The position numbers and the translations under genes are program-made. Below the pieces are notes generated by a model, which worked only from the letters and a program-made list of their open reading frames with translations, was not told the origin of the DNA and did not search any database. A DNA stretch of 64,000 nt from Cupriavidus plantarum (lineage in GTDB: Bacteria; Pseudomonadota; Gammaproteobacteria; Burkholderiales; Burkholderiaceae), in NCBI RefSeq assembly GCF_905397285.1, contig NZ_CAJPUX010000006.1, positions 248,001 through 312,000 on the forward strand, given 5' to 3'. This document shows positions 16,520 through 24,378 of the stretch, one piece after another. Every line of letters begins with the position of its first letter. Positions within the stretch are counted from its first letter, which is position 1.

Positions 16520-18115
16520 TCACACCGTGATGTTTTGCAGCAGCTTCGACACATTTTGCAATGTCAGTGCGAATACTGACAACTGCGGGTTCGCCCCTAT
16601 GCTGGAGGGGAAGACTGAGCCGTCGAAAACCCATAGATTGCGGAGTTCATGATGGCGACCTTCGCTGTTCACCACGCCGCCGGTGGGGTCATCGCTCATG
16701 CCGCACCCGCCCATCAGGTGGGCCGAGAACAGCAGCGCGCGGAATGGCCGCAGCGGCAGCCCCGCGATGGCCTCGCGCGCGGCGGGCCAGGTGTCGTGCC
16801 ACGTGTCGTCGAGGTGCGCCGCGCGGACGCGGCGCGCGCCCGCGGCGAACTGGGCCTCCGCCATGCTCAGGTAGGCGCGCCGCACGCCGTCCCATACATA
16901 GTCGTTCAACGCGTAATCGAGGATCGGACTGCCGTCGTCGGCAATGCGGACCTGGCCCCCTTCGCTCTCCGGCACGAAGCCGTCGCGCAGCAGCGCGAGC
17001 ATCGCATTGGTGTGGGGCAAGGCCGCCATCGCGCGGCGCAGGTCGTCGCCGAGCGCGTTGAACACGCCGGCGCTGATGCCCGGGAACATCGGCGGCACCT
17101 CGAGCTTGTACCCCATGCGTCCGGTCGCGCCGTCGCGCCATTGGAAATGATCCGATGCCACCGACTGCGGTGCGCCATAGTAAGGATCGATACGCTCTGG
17201 CATTTCGGCGATCGTTAAATTAACCGGATGAATAAACGTGCGCTTACCGAGTCTTGCATGCGGGTCGGGCACGCGTGAGCGCAGCAGTAGCGCGGGCGTG
17301 TTGATCGCCCCGCCGGCCGCGATGACGTAACGCGCGTGCACGATCACGGGGATGCCCGTCGCGGTGTAACCGTCGCCACCGAGCGCCTCGGCCGTGAGGC
17401 CGCTGACCTCATGCCCGACATGGTCGATCGTGCGCACGCGCACGCGATGCACGAGCGTGGCGCCATGCGCCAGCGCGGCCGGGATCGTCGAGACCAGCAT
17501 CGATTGCTTCGCGTTGACGGGGCAGCCGAGGCCGCAGTAACCCGAGTTCCAGCACCCTTTCACGTTGCGTGGAATCACGTGCGATTCCCACCCGAGCCTG
17601 TCGCAGCCGCGCTTGAGCACGTCGTTGTTCGCGTTCGGCGCCATCGCCCATGGCGCCATGCCGAGCTTGGCTTCGATCCGCTCGAACCACGGCGCCATGT
17701 CGCGTTCGCCGTGGCCGCTCACGCGATGGTGGGTGGCCCAGTGGGCGAGCGTCTGCGGCGGCGTGCGGAAGCTCGACGACCAGTTGACGGTGGTACTGCC
17801 GCCCACGGCTCTGCCCTGCAGGATCGCGATGGACCCATCGCCCGTCGCGCGGGCCGCCGCCTCCTGGTAGAGCTCGCGGTAGGCGCGCGCCTCGTCCATG
17901 TCGCGGAAGCTGTCGGACGTGTGCAGGCCGCCCTCTTCGAGCAGCAGGACGCGCAAGCCGGCACTTGCAAGCACCTCCGCGCTGATGCCGCCGCCCGCGC
18001 CGCTGCCGACGATGGCGACGTCCGTATCGAAGGTGCGCGGCGACGTGAACGTGGACGCGTCGTGCACCTGCCAGCCGGACGCGATGCCGGCGCTGTAGAG
18101 ATCGTCGATGGGCAT
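16520..18115 (-). CDS. GMC-family FAD oxidoreductase
   Basis: Flavin-dependent alcohol dehydrogenase/oxidase of 531 residues. The FAD-binding Rossmann motif is VAIVGSGAGGGISAEVLASAG at about residues 33-53. It is followed by LQGRAVGGSTTVNW, the second flavin contact of the GMC family. A Cys-rich segment CWNSGYCGLGCPVNAKQS lies near 190, as in membrane-linked GMC dehydrogenases. The C-terminus carries SAHLMGGCGM with the likely catalytic His and GANPQLSVFAL. A small Tat-exported partner is encoded 8 bp upstream, so the pair probably forms a periplasm-facing dehydrogenase. The substrate is likely a hydrophobic or long-chain alcohol; this is inference. Confidence 0.85.
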   Translation of the reverse strand: MPIDDLYSAGIASGWQVHDASTFTSPRTFDTDVAIVGSGAGGGISAEVLASAGLRVLLLEEGGLHTSDSFRDMDEARAYRELYQEAAARATGDGSIAILQGRAVGGSTTVNWSSSFRTPPQTLAHWATHHRVSGHGERDMAPWFERIEAKLGMAPWAMAPNANNDVLKRGCDRLGWESHVIPRNVKGCWNSGYCGLGCPVNAKQSMLVSTIPAALAHGATLVHRVRVRTIDHVGHEVSGLTAEALGGDGYTATGIPVIVHARYVIAAGGAINTPALLLRSRVPDPHARLGKRTFIHPVNLTIAEMPERIDPYYGAPQSVASDHFQWRDGATGRMGYKLEVPPMFPGISAGVFNALGDDLRRAMAALPHTNAMLALLRDGFVPESEGGQVRIADDGSPILDYALNDYVWDGVRRAYLSMAEAQFAAGARRVRAAHLDDTWHDTWPAAREAIAGLPLRPFRALLFSAHLMGGCGMSDDPTGGVVNSEGRHHELRNLWVFDGSVFPSSIGANPQLSVFALTLQNVSKLLQNITV

Positions 18116-18122
18116 GGTCGGG

Positions 18123-18743
18123 TCAGGCGTGCAGCGCGCGATAGATGGCCGGATTCGGGCCCGGATAACCGCTCGCGGCCCAGGTTTCCGGCAGCACGAA
18201 ATAGCTGACGCTCGCGAGTTTCACGAGGACGACGCCGCCCGCATTGAGCGTGGCGAATCGGCTCGCGCGCCAGCGTTCGAGAAAGCCACGCGCTTGCTCG
18301 GGGGTGGTCGCATGCCAGGGCGTGGAAATGCCCGCGAGCATCCAGCGCAGCGGCCGGCTGGCGAGCAGGTCCAGCAGCTTGCGCAGTTCCCCGCGCGACT
18401 GCTGCCCCATCGCCGCGATCGTCGCGTCGATGTTGCGCACGGCCTTGTCGAGGCGCACGTCGCGCTGCGCGGCATCGAGCCCGCCGAGTTCGGTCACGAT
18501 CGCCGGCAGCAGCGCGCGGAACATCGACACATCCGCGGGTTGCAGGACGGCCATGCCGGGCGCCGGCGGCGTATCGCCTGAGTCGCCACCGCATCCCGTC
18601 AGCGCGGGAATCATCGCGGCACAGGCCAGCGCGGCCGTGAAGCCGAAGCCGACGCGAAGCACGCGGCGGCGGGCGGGATCGCCGAGGCGCGTGGCGGCGA
18701 GTGGGCCGGCGGGCGCGGGATTGCCGGGTCGTGGAGGGGGCAT
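18123..18743 (-). CDS. Tat-exported small subunit of the GMC dehydrogenase
   Basis: 206-residue partner protein. It has a twin-arginine-like leader (ARRRVLRVGFGFTAALACAAM) ending in LTGCGG, which is also a lipobox-like site. The rest resembles the small subunit-3 type of gluconate-2-dehydrogenase-like enzymes: FRALLPAIV, ATIAAMGQQSRGELRKLLDLLASRP and GFLERWRASRFATLNAG. Such subunits carry the flavoprotein across the membrane in a folded complex. The ATG at 18743 is preceded by GGAGA. It is first in a two-gene operon with the flavoprotein and is divergent from the monooxygenase operon. Confidence 0.72.
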   Translation of the reverse strand: MPPPRPGNPAPAGPLAATRLGDPARRRVLRVGFGFTAALACAAMIPALTGCGGDSGDTPPAPGMAVLQPADVSMFRALLPAIVTELGGLDAAQRDVRLDKAVRNIDATIAAMGQQSRGELRKLLDLLASRPLRWMLAGISTPWHATTPEQARGFLERWRASRFATLNAGGVVLVKLASVSYFVLPETWAASGYPGPNPAIYRALHA

Positions 18744-19059
18744 GGCGGTCTCCGTGGATGTTGTGGTTCTCGTATCGCCCGGGGCTGAGGGCGATCGGCG
18801 TTGCGATTCTGCCGAACCCGCGCACACGCGCCACCCGTCGCTCAACGGTTTCAAACGCACGGCGGCCCCCCGTACCCAGCGCTGCGATGCCGCCGCAAAC
18901 GGCGTTTAATGTGACGTCAACAGCGCTGGAAATCGGCCCAAAATAGAGCAATCCTTCAAACCTGCGCGTTGACCGACGCGGGGGGCGGTGCCTACGATGA
19001 CATCGATCAATGTCAAGGTTCGACGCCAGATCGATCCGTCACCTGGAGAGACGCCCGCC
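18744..19059. promoter_or_regulatory. Divergent promoter region, GMC pair versus monooxygenase operon
   Basis: 316 bp without a gene. Rightward promoter candidate: TTGACC (18969-18974), 18-bp spacer, TACGAT (18993-18998). An inverted repeat, TGACAT-CGATCA-ATGTCA (18998-19015), sits on the -10/+1 region, a typical repressor position. A second small dyad, GTTTCAAAC, lies near 18848 and recalls PsrA-type half-sites. The flanking TetR and MerR regulators are natural candidates to bind here. Confidence 0.5.
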
Positions 19060-20634
19060 ATGCATGCCCCGGTCAACAGCGCTTTCGACACCCGTGTGGA
19101 CGGGCATTGCGACGTCGCCATCATCGGCAGCGGCTTTGCCGGGCTTGGCATGGCGATCCGGCTGAAGCAATCCGGTGTCGAGGATTTCGCGATCTTCGAG
19201 AAGGCCGAATCGCTGGGCGGCACCTGGCGCGACAACCATTACCCCGGCTGCGCGTGCGACGTGCAGTCCCACCTCTATTCGTTTTCGTTCGCGCCGAACC
19301 CGGACTGGTCGCGCATGTTCTCGCCACAGCCGGAGATTCGCGCGTACCTCGAGCGCTGCGCGGACAGGTTCGGCCTGCGCCCGCATCTGCGATTCGGCCA
19401 TGAACTGCGGCGTGCAAGCTGGGACGACGGCGCCCGCGTCTGGCGCCTGGAGATGGGCAACGGGACGCGCATCAGCGCGCGCGTGCTCGTCTCCGGCATG
19501 GGTGGCCTGAGCCGCCCGTCGATTCCCGATATCCCGGGACTCGCATCGTTCGCCGGCGCCTGCTTCCATTCGCAGCAATGGCGGCACGACTACCCGCTCG
19601 CGGGCAAGCGCGTCGCCGTGATCGGCACCGGGGCGAGCGCGATCCAGTTCGTGCCGCAGATCGCCCCGCAGGTCGCGCACCTCGACCTGTACCAGCGCAC
19701 GCCGCCGTGGATCATGCCCAAGCCGGACCGCCCCGTGAGCGCGCGCGAGCGCTGGCTGTTCCGCCATCTGCCGTTCACGCAGGCACTGTGGCGCGCGGGG
19801 TTGTACTGGGCGCTCGAGGCGCGCGTGCTCGGCTTCGTCATCCATCCGAAGCTGATGAAGGCCGTGGAACGCATCGCGCGCCGGCATCTCGCGCGGCAGG
19901 TGCCCGATCCCGCGCTACGGCGCACGCTCACGCCCGACTACACGATCGGCTGCAAGCGCGTGCTGATCTCCAACGACTACTACCCCGCGCTGTCGCGCGA
20001 CAACGTGGACGTCGTGACCACGGGCATCGCGCGCGTGGAGGCCGATGCCATCGTCATGCGCGACGGCACCCGCCGTCCCGCGGACTGCATCATCCTCGGC
20101 ACCGGGTTCCACGCCACCGACCCGTTGCCGCGCGGCGTGATCGTCGGGCGCGACGGGCGCGATCTGCTCGATGCGTGGCGCGATGGCGCGCAAGCCTACC
20201 TCGGCACCACCGTCGCGGGCTTCCCGAACCTGTTCCTTGTGGTGGGACCGAACACGGGCCTCGGCCACAGTTCGATGGTGTTCATGATCGAGTCGCAGGT
20301 CGCCTACATCCTCGACGCGCTGCGCAACATGGACAAGCGCGGCATCCATGCGGTGGACGTGCGGCCCGCGGTGCAGCGCGACTTCAACGCGGACATCCAG
20401 GGCAAGCTCGGCCACGCGATCTGGTCGGCGGGAGGGTGTGCCAGCTGGTACATCGATCCGCGCAATGGCAAGAACACCACGCTATGGCCGGGCTTCACGT
20501 TCCAGTTCCGGCGCGCGACCGCGTCCTTTCGCGTGAGCGATTACGAAACGTGGCCGTCGCGCGCGCAGGCGCGCGATGCCGGCGCCATCCCCGACACGCT
20601 GGATAACTACGACAACGAACGGAGACCCGCATGA
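19060..20634 (+). CDS. Baeyer-Villiger monooxygenase (FAD/NADPH)
   Basis: 524-residue flavin monooxygenase that should convert a ketone into an ester or lactone. FAD motif IIGSGFAGLGMAIRL at about 21-35; GGTWRDNHYPGCACD near 53-67; the Baeyer-Villiger fingerprint FxGxxxHxxxW as FAGACFHSQQW at 164-174; NADPH motif VIGTGASAIQ at 187-196. The ATG at 19060 follows GGAGAG; the open frame to 18988 runs back into the promoter and is rejected. It is first of four genes joined by ATGA overlaps. The fingerprint makes this assignment firmer than a generic flavin monooxygenase. Confidence 0.9.
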   Translation: MHAPVNSAFDTRVDGHCDVAIIGSGFAGLGMAIRLKQSGVEDFAIFEKAESLGGTWRDNHYPGCACDVQSHLYSFSFAPNPDWSRMFSPQPEIRAYLERCADRFGLRPHLRFGHELRRASWDDGARVWRLEMGNGTRISARVLVSGMGGLSRPSIPDIPGLASFAGACFHSQQWRHDYPLAGKRVAVIGTGASAIQFVPQIAPQVAHLDLYQRTPPWIMPKPDRPVSARERWLFRHLPFTQALWRAGLYWALEARVLGFVIHPKLMKAVERIARRHLARQVPDPALRRTLTPDYTIGCKRVLISNDYYPALSRDNVDVVTTGIARVEADAIVMRDGTRRPADCIILGTGFHATDPLPRGVIVGRDGRDLLDAWRDGAQAYLGTTVAGFPNLFLVVGPNTGLGHSSMVFMIESQVAYILDALRNMDKRGIHAVDVRPAVQRDFNADIQGKLGHAIWSAGGCASWYIDPRNGKNTTLWPGFTFQFRRATASFRVSDYETWPSRAQARDAGAIPDTLDNYDNERRPA

Positions 20635-21536
20635 AGGTATTTCGAGACAAGGTGGCGGCCATCACGGGCGCCGCGTCCGGCATGGGCCGCGCGCTCGCGC
20701 TGGACCTCGCGCGCGAGGGCTGTCATCTCTCGCTGTCCGATTGCAATGCCCATGCGCTCGCGCAGACGGTTTCGGACGTGGGGCGCATCGCCTCGCGCAG
20801 TGCGCCGATGCTGCGCGTGACGAGTGCCGTCGTCGATGTCGCGCAGCGCGATGCCGTGCATGCCTGGGCCGATGAGACGGCCGCCGCGCATGGTTGCGTG
20901 AATCTGATCTTCAACAATGCGGGTGTCGCGCTATCGAGCACCGTCGATGGCATGGCCTACGACGATCTCGACTGGATCATCGGCATCAACTTCTGGGGCG
21001 TCGTGCATGGCACCAAGGCGTTTCTGCCGCATCTGAAGGCAACGGGCGACGGCCACATCGTCAATACGTCGAGCGTATTCGGGCTATTTGCGCAGCCGGG
21101 CATGGGCGCCTACAACGCGAGCAAGTATGCGGTGCGCGGATTCACGGAGGCCCTCCGGCAGGAGCTCGATCTCATGCAATGCGGCGTGTCGGCAACGACG
21201 GTGCATCCGGGCGGCATCAAGACGAATATCGCGCGCGCGAGCCGTGTATCGCCGAGCGTAAACGGGTTGCTCGTGCGCGACGCGCAGCAGGGCCGCGAGG
21301 AGTTCGAAAGGTTCTTCATCACCTCGCCGGAAAAGGCCGCGCGCGTGATCCTCGACGGCGTGCGCGCGAACCGGCGCCGCGTACTGATCGGCCCCGATGC
21401 CGTGGCGGCCGATGCGATGGCGCGGCTGTTGCCCGCCGCGTACCAGTCGCTCGTCGTGCGAGAGACGCGCCGCAAGCGCCGCAAGCTGCTGGGCGATGTC
21501 GCACCCGCGCCCGCGCACGACGGAGAGCGCGCATGA
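20631..21536 (+). CDS. Short-chain dehydrogenase/reductase
   Basis: 301-residue classical SDR, NAD(P)-dependent alcohol/ketone oxidoreductase. TGAASGMG cofactor motif at 12-19, NNAG at 95-98, catalytic Ser near 148 and YNASK with Tyr161 and Lys165. The C-terminal tail after residue 285 is basic (RRKRRK), which is unusual and may contact membrane or partner proteins. It overlaps the monooxygenase stop by ATGA and its own stop overlaps the hydrolase start. In context it could supply the ketone used by the monooxygenase. Confidence 0.9.
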   Translation: MKVFRDKVAAITGAASGMGRALALDLAREGCHLSLSDCNAHALAQTVSDVGRIASRSAPMLRVTSAVVDVAQRDAVHAWADETAAAHGCVNLIFNNAGVALSSTVDGMAYDDLDWIIGINFWGVVHGTKAFLPHLKATGDGHIVNTSSVFGLFAQPGMGAYNASKYAVRGFTEALRQELDLMQCGVSATTVHPGGIKTNIARASRVSPSVNGLLVRDAQQGREEFERFFITSPEKAARVILDGVRANRRRVLIGPDAVAADAMARLLPAAYQSLVVRETRRKRRKLLGDVAPAPAHDGERA

Positions 21537-22513
21537 GCGCCGCGCTGCCGCGCGAGGCGGCACTGCAATCGCCGCCCGGCCCGTTCACGCGCTGGTTTGG
21601 CCAGGGGCGCATCGGCCTGTTCGGCCTTTCGCAAGACACGCTCGCGCGGCGTCACGCGTTGCCGCAGTCGCGCTGGGCCGATGTCACGGTACCGGACTGC
21701 ATGCGTGCGCGCTTCCACTACACCGACGAGGGCGTACCCGATGGCGAGCCGATCGTGCTGATCCACGGGTTTGGCGCGTCGCTGCACACATGGGAGGGGC
21801 TGATGCCCGCGCTCCGGCGGCACTATCGCGTGCTGCGGTTCGACCTGCCGCCCTTCGGCCTCACGGGACCGTTGCGCGATACATACGGCGGGATCGTGAC
21901 GATGGATGTGGATCGGTATCGCGCCGTCGTTGATGGCTTTCTCGCCGCGGTGGGCATCGATCGCGCGACGTTCATCGGCAGTTCGCTCGGGGGACTCATT
22001 GCCTGGGACCTCGCCGTTCGCGCGCCGGCGCGCGTGCGGCGACTCGTACTGATCGGCGCGGCGGGTTTCCCCATGAAGCTGCCGATCTGGATCGACCTCT
22101 TCCGCCATGCGCCGGTGCGATGGTCCGCGCCATGGATGCTGCCCGAGGCGATCGTGCGCGCGGCCACGCGAGACGTGTATGGCGATGCGTCGCGCATTTC
22201 GGAGGCGACGTTCCGCCGCTATGTCGACCTCTTCCACGCGGCGGGTGTGCGCGAAGCGGTGGGCCGCATGGTGCCGAAGCTCGACTTCGACACGCTGCCG
22301 ACCGAAGGGCTGCGCGGCGTGCGGGCGCCCACGCTCGTTCTGTGGGGCGAGCGCGACCGGTGGATTCCCCCGGCGCACGCGGATGCCTTCGTCCAGCGCA
22401 TTCCGGGTGCGCGGCTGCGGCGCTATGCGGGGCTCGGCCATATCCCGATGGAAGAAGATCCGCGGCCCGTCGCGGCCGACCTCTTGTCATTCCTCCAGGA
22501 GACGTCATCATGA
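21533..22513 (+). CDS. Alpha/beta-hydrolase (esterase/lactonase type)
   Basis: 326-residue hydrolase. Oxyanion motif HGFGAS near 78-83, nucleophile elbow GSSLGG with Ser151, acid Asp in LWGERDRWIP and His in LGHIPMEEDP near the end. An extra N-terminal stretch of about 50 residues precedes the core. Coupled by ATGA overlap to the dehydrogenase before and the next gene after. In this setting it is likely to open the ester or lactone made by the Baeyer-Villiger enzyme; the true substrate is unknown. Confidence 0.88.
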   Translation: MSAALPREAALQSPPGPFTRWFGQGRIGLFGLSQDTLARRHALPQSRWADVTVPDCMRARFHYTDEGVPDGEPIVLIHGFGASLHTWEGLMPALRRHYRVLRFDLPPFGLTGPLRDTYGGIVTMDVDRYRAVVDGFLAAVGIDRATFIGSSLGGLIAWDLAVRAPARVRRLVLIGAAGFPMKLPIWIDLFRHAPVRWSAPWMLPEAIVRAATRDVYGDASRISEATFRRYVDLFHAAGVREAVGRMVPKLDFDTLPTEGLRGVRAPTLVLWGERDRWIPPAHADAFVQRIPGARLRRYAGLGHIPMEEDPRPVAADLLSFLQETSS

Positions 22514-23391
22514 TGCCTGTCCGACGCGACGTGCATCCCCATCTGCCGCCCGATCGCATCTGCGACTGGCACGAGCGGGGTCGCCATGTCACCCACTACA
22601 TCAACGCGCTGTCGATCTTCTTTCCGGCGGGCGAGCGCTTCTTCATGGACAGCGTCCGCAACTATCGCGACCGCATCACCGATCCCCAACTCAAGCAGGC
22701 GGTGGCCGGCTTCATCGGACAGGAGGCGATGCACACGCGCGAGCACATTCTCTATAACCGACTGCTGGACGAGGCGGGGCTGCCGGCGTCGAAGCTCGAC
22801 AGCGTGGTGGCGAAGCTGCTGAACCTGCTGCGCAAGATTCTGCCGAAGTCATGGCAGCTGGCCCACACGATCGCGCTCGAACACTACACCGCGATGCTCG
22901 CGGGCGGCATGCTGGCCGACCCGCGGCACATGGGCGATTCGGAGCCGGGCTATCGGCAGGTATGGACGTGGCACGCGCTGGAGGAAACCGAACACAAGGC
23001 GGTGGCCTTCGACGTGTGGAACGCGGTGATGAAACCCGGCCCATACCGCTACCTGCTCCGCGCGTTCACGATGCTGACCACCACGGTCACCTTCTGGGCG
23101 ATGGTGTTCGTCTTCCACATCCGTCTGGTCATGGCGGACCGCCACTGCCGGAACAAACTCCTCGGCTTCGGCCGCGTGCTCAATTTCCTGTGGGGCTCCC
23201 CGGGTGTGCTACGCCGCATGATCCCCGAGTGGCTGGGCTACTTCCGCCCGGGCTTCCACCCGTGGGACGAAGACAACCGCGCCGAACTGGCCCGCATCGC
23301 TCCGCTCGTCGCCGAGATCGAGGAGACCGCCATCCGGGCAGGCGCCAGCACGCGCGCCCCGTCAATCCGCGGCGTGTCCGCGGGCGCGTAG
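22510..23391 (+). CDS. Predicted metal-dependent hydrolase (PF10118 type)
   Basis: 293-residue protein of the predicted metal-dependent hydrolase family often seen next to such catabolic genes. The conserved core has FIGQEAMHTREH, HTIALEHYTA and WHALEETEHKAVAFDVW, a ferritin-like set of Glu and His that could hold a di-metal site. A hydrophobic segment (MLTTTVTFWAMVFVF) near residue 190 suggests membrane contact. It is the last gene of the four-gene operon; its start overlaps the hydrolase stop (ATGA), and it is convergent with the MerR gene 3 bp away. The reaction has not been established as far as I know. Confidence 0.8.
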   Translation: MMPVRRDVHPHLPPDRICDWHERGRHVTHYINALSIFFPAGERFFMDSVRNYRDRITDPQLKQAVAGFIGQEAMHTREHILYNRLLDEAGLPASKLDSVVAKLLNLLRKILPKSWQLAHTIALEHYTAMLAGGMLADPRHMGDSEPGYRQVWTWHALEETEHKAVAFDVWNAVMKPGPYRYLLRAFTMLTTTVTFWAMVFVFHIRLVMADRHCRNKLLGFGRVLNFLWGSPGVLRRMIPEWLGYFRPGFHPWDEDNRAELARIAPLVAEIEETAIRAGASTRAPSIRGVSAGA

Positions 23392-23394
23392 CGG

Positions 23395-24198
23395 CTACTT
23401 TCGGCGCGCGGGGCCTGACGGCGTGTCGTGCAAATGCTCGAGAATCGCGGCCACCCGGTCGCCCAGGTACTTGTTCGCCGAAATCTCCAGCGCGCGCATC
23501 ATTTCCGTTTCCACGGCGACCATCGCCAGCGGACGGATGCGCCAGAGGATATCGACGAGGCGGGGCACGTCCTGCGGTGGCGGAAGGTTGCCGTCGCCGA
23601 AGCGGTCGAGCTCCCGCACCACCATGGCGATGATGCGATCGGAGACCGCCTGAAAGTGGATGCGCGAGTGTTCGATGATGCCCAGCACATCCTCGAGCGG
23701 AAAGCCCGCCCGCGCGATTTCCGCGCCGGCCTGCAACGCGCGCGGACTGCGCGCGAGATAGCCGAAGCCGTCGGGCTCCAGCAGCCCCAGTGCGATCGCC
23801 TTGGCGAGGGCCGGCCGTGACACCGCCCGGCCGAACAGGCGGGCGAGGGCCAGATAGGAATAATGCCGCGGCGCCTCACTGGTCCACGGGCTACTGATCG
23901 CGCTCTCCAGGCCGAGGATCGACCGCAGGTCGTGGCCCTCGACGATGGCCTTCAGCAGCTCCATGATGTTCGCGAGCGTGTAGCCGCGCGCGAGCAGATG
24001 ATTGATCAGCCGCAGGCGGCCCAAATGGGTCTGCGTGTAGATGCCTACCCGGCCGCGCCGCTCGGGCGGATCGATGAGCCCGCGATCCTGATACGACCGG
24101 ATATTCCGCACGGTCGTGCCGGCCGCGCGCGCGAGCTCGTCGATCGTGTATTCGGGATAGGCAGGCGTAGCCGGGGCGGCGGGCTTGGGAGCGGGCAT
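23395..24198 (-). CDS. MerR-family regulator
   Basis: 267-residue regulator. The winged helix-turn-helix covers EYTIDELARAAGTTVRNIRSY near residues 15-35, followed by RGLIDPPERRGRVGIY and the MerR hinge with HLGRLRLINHLLARGYTL. The long C-terminal part (after 100) has no Cys cluster, so it is not a classic metal sensor; an organic ligand is more likely. It is convergent with the monooxygenase operon and divergent from the chemoreceptor gene. It may regulate either; the operon is the better guess. Confidence 0.85.
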   Translation of the reverse strand: MPAPKPAAPATPAYPEYTIDELARAAGTTVRNIRSYQDRGLIDPPERRGRVGIYTQTHLGRLRLINHLLARGYTLANIMELLKAIVEGHDLRSILGLESAISSPWTSEAPRHYSYLALARLFGRAVSRPALAKAIALGLLEPDGFGYLARSPRALQAGAEIARAGFPLEDVLGIIEHSRIHFQAVSDRIIAMVVRELDRFGDGNLPPPQDVPRLVDILWRIRPLAMVAVETEMMRALEISANKYLGDRVAAILEHLHDTPSGPARRK

Positions 24199-24378
24199 GG
24201 GCAGATTCTAGACCGTTTCGCCGGCATCCCTCCGCATACAAGGCGATACATATGAAGCCGGTTCATCTGTCCGCGCGATATGTCACGTATTGCCTAAAGT
24301 CGATCGCCCATGTAACCGTAATAGCTCCCGTGACGACCGGCCCGAAGAGCCGGCGCCGCCCACGCGCCGGGACGGCGT

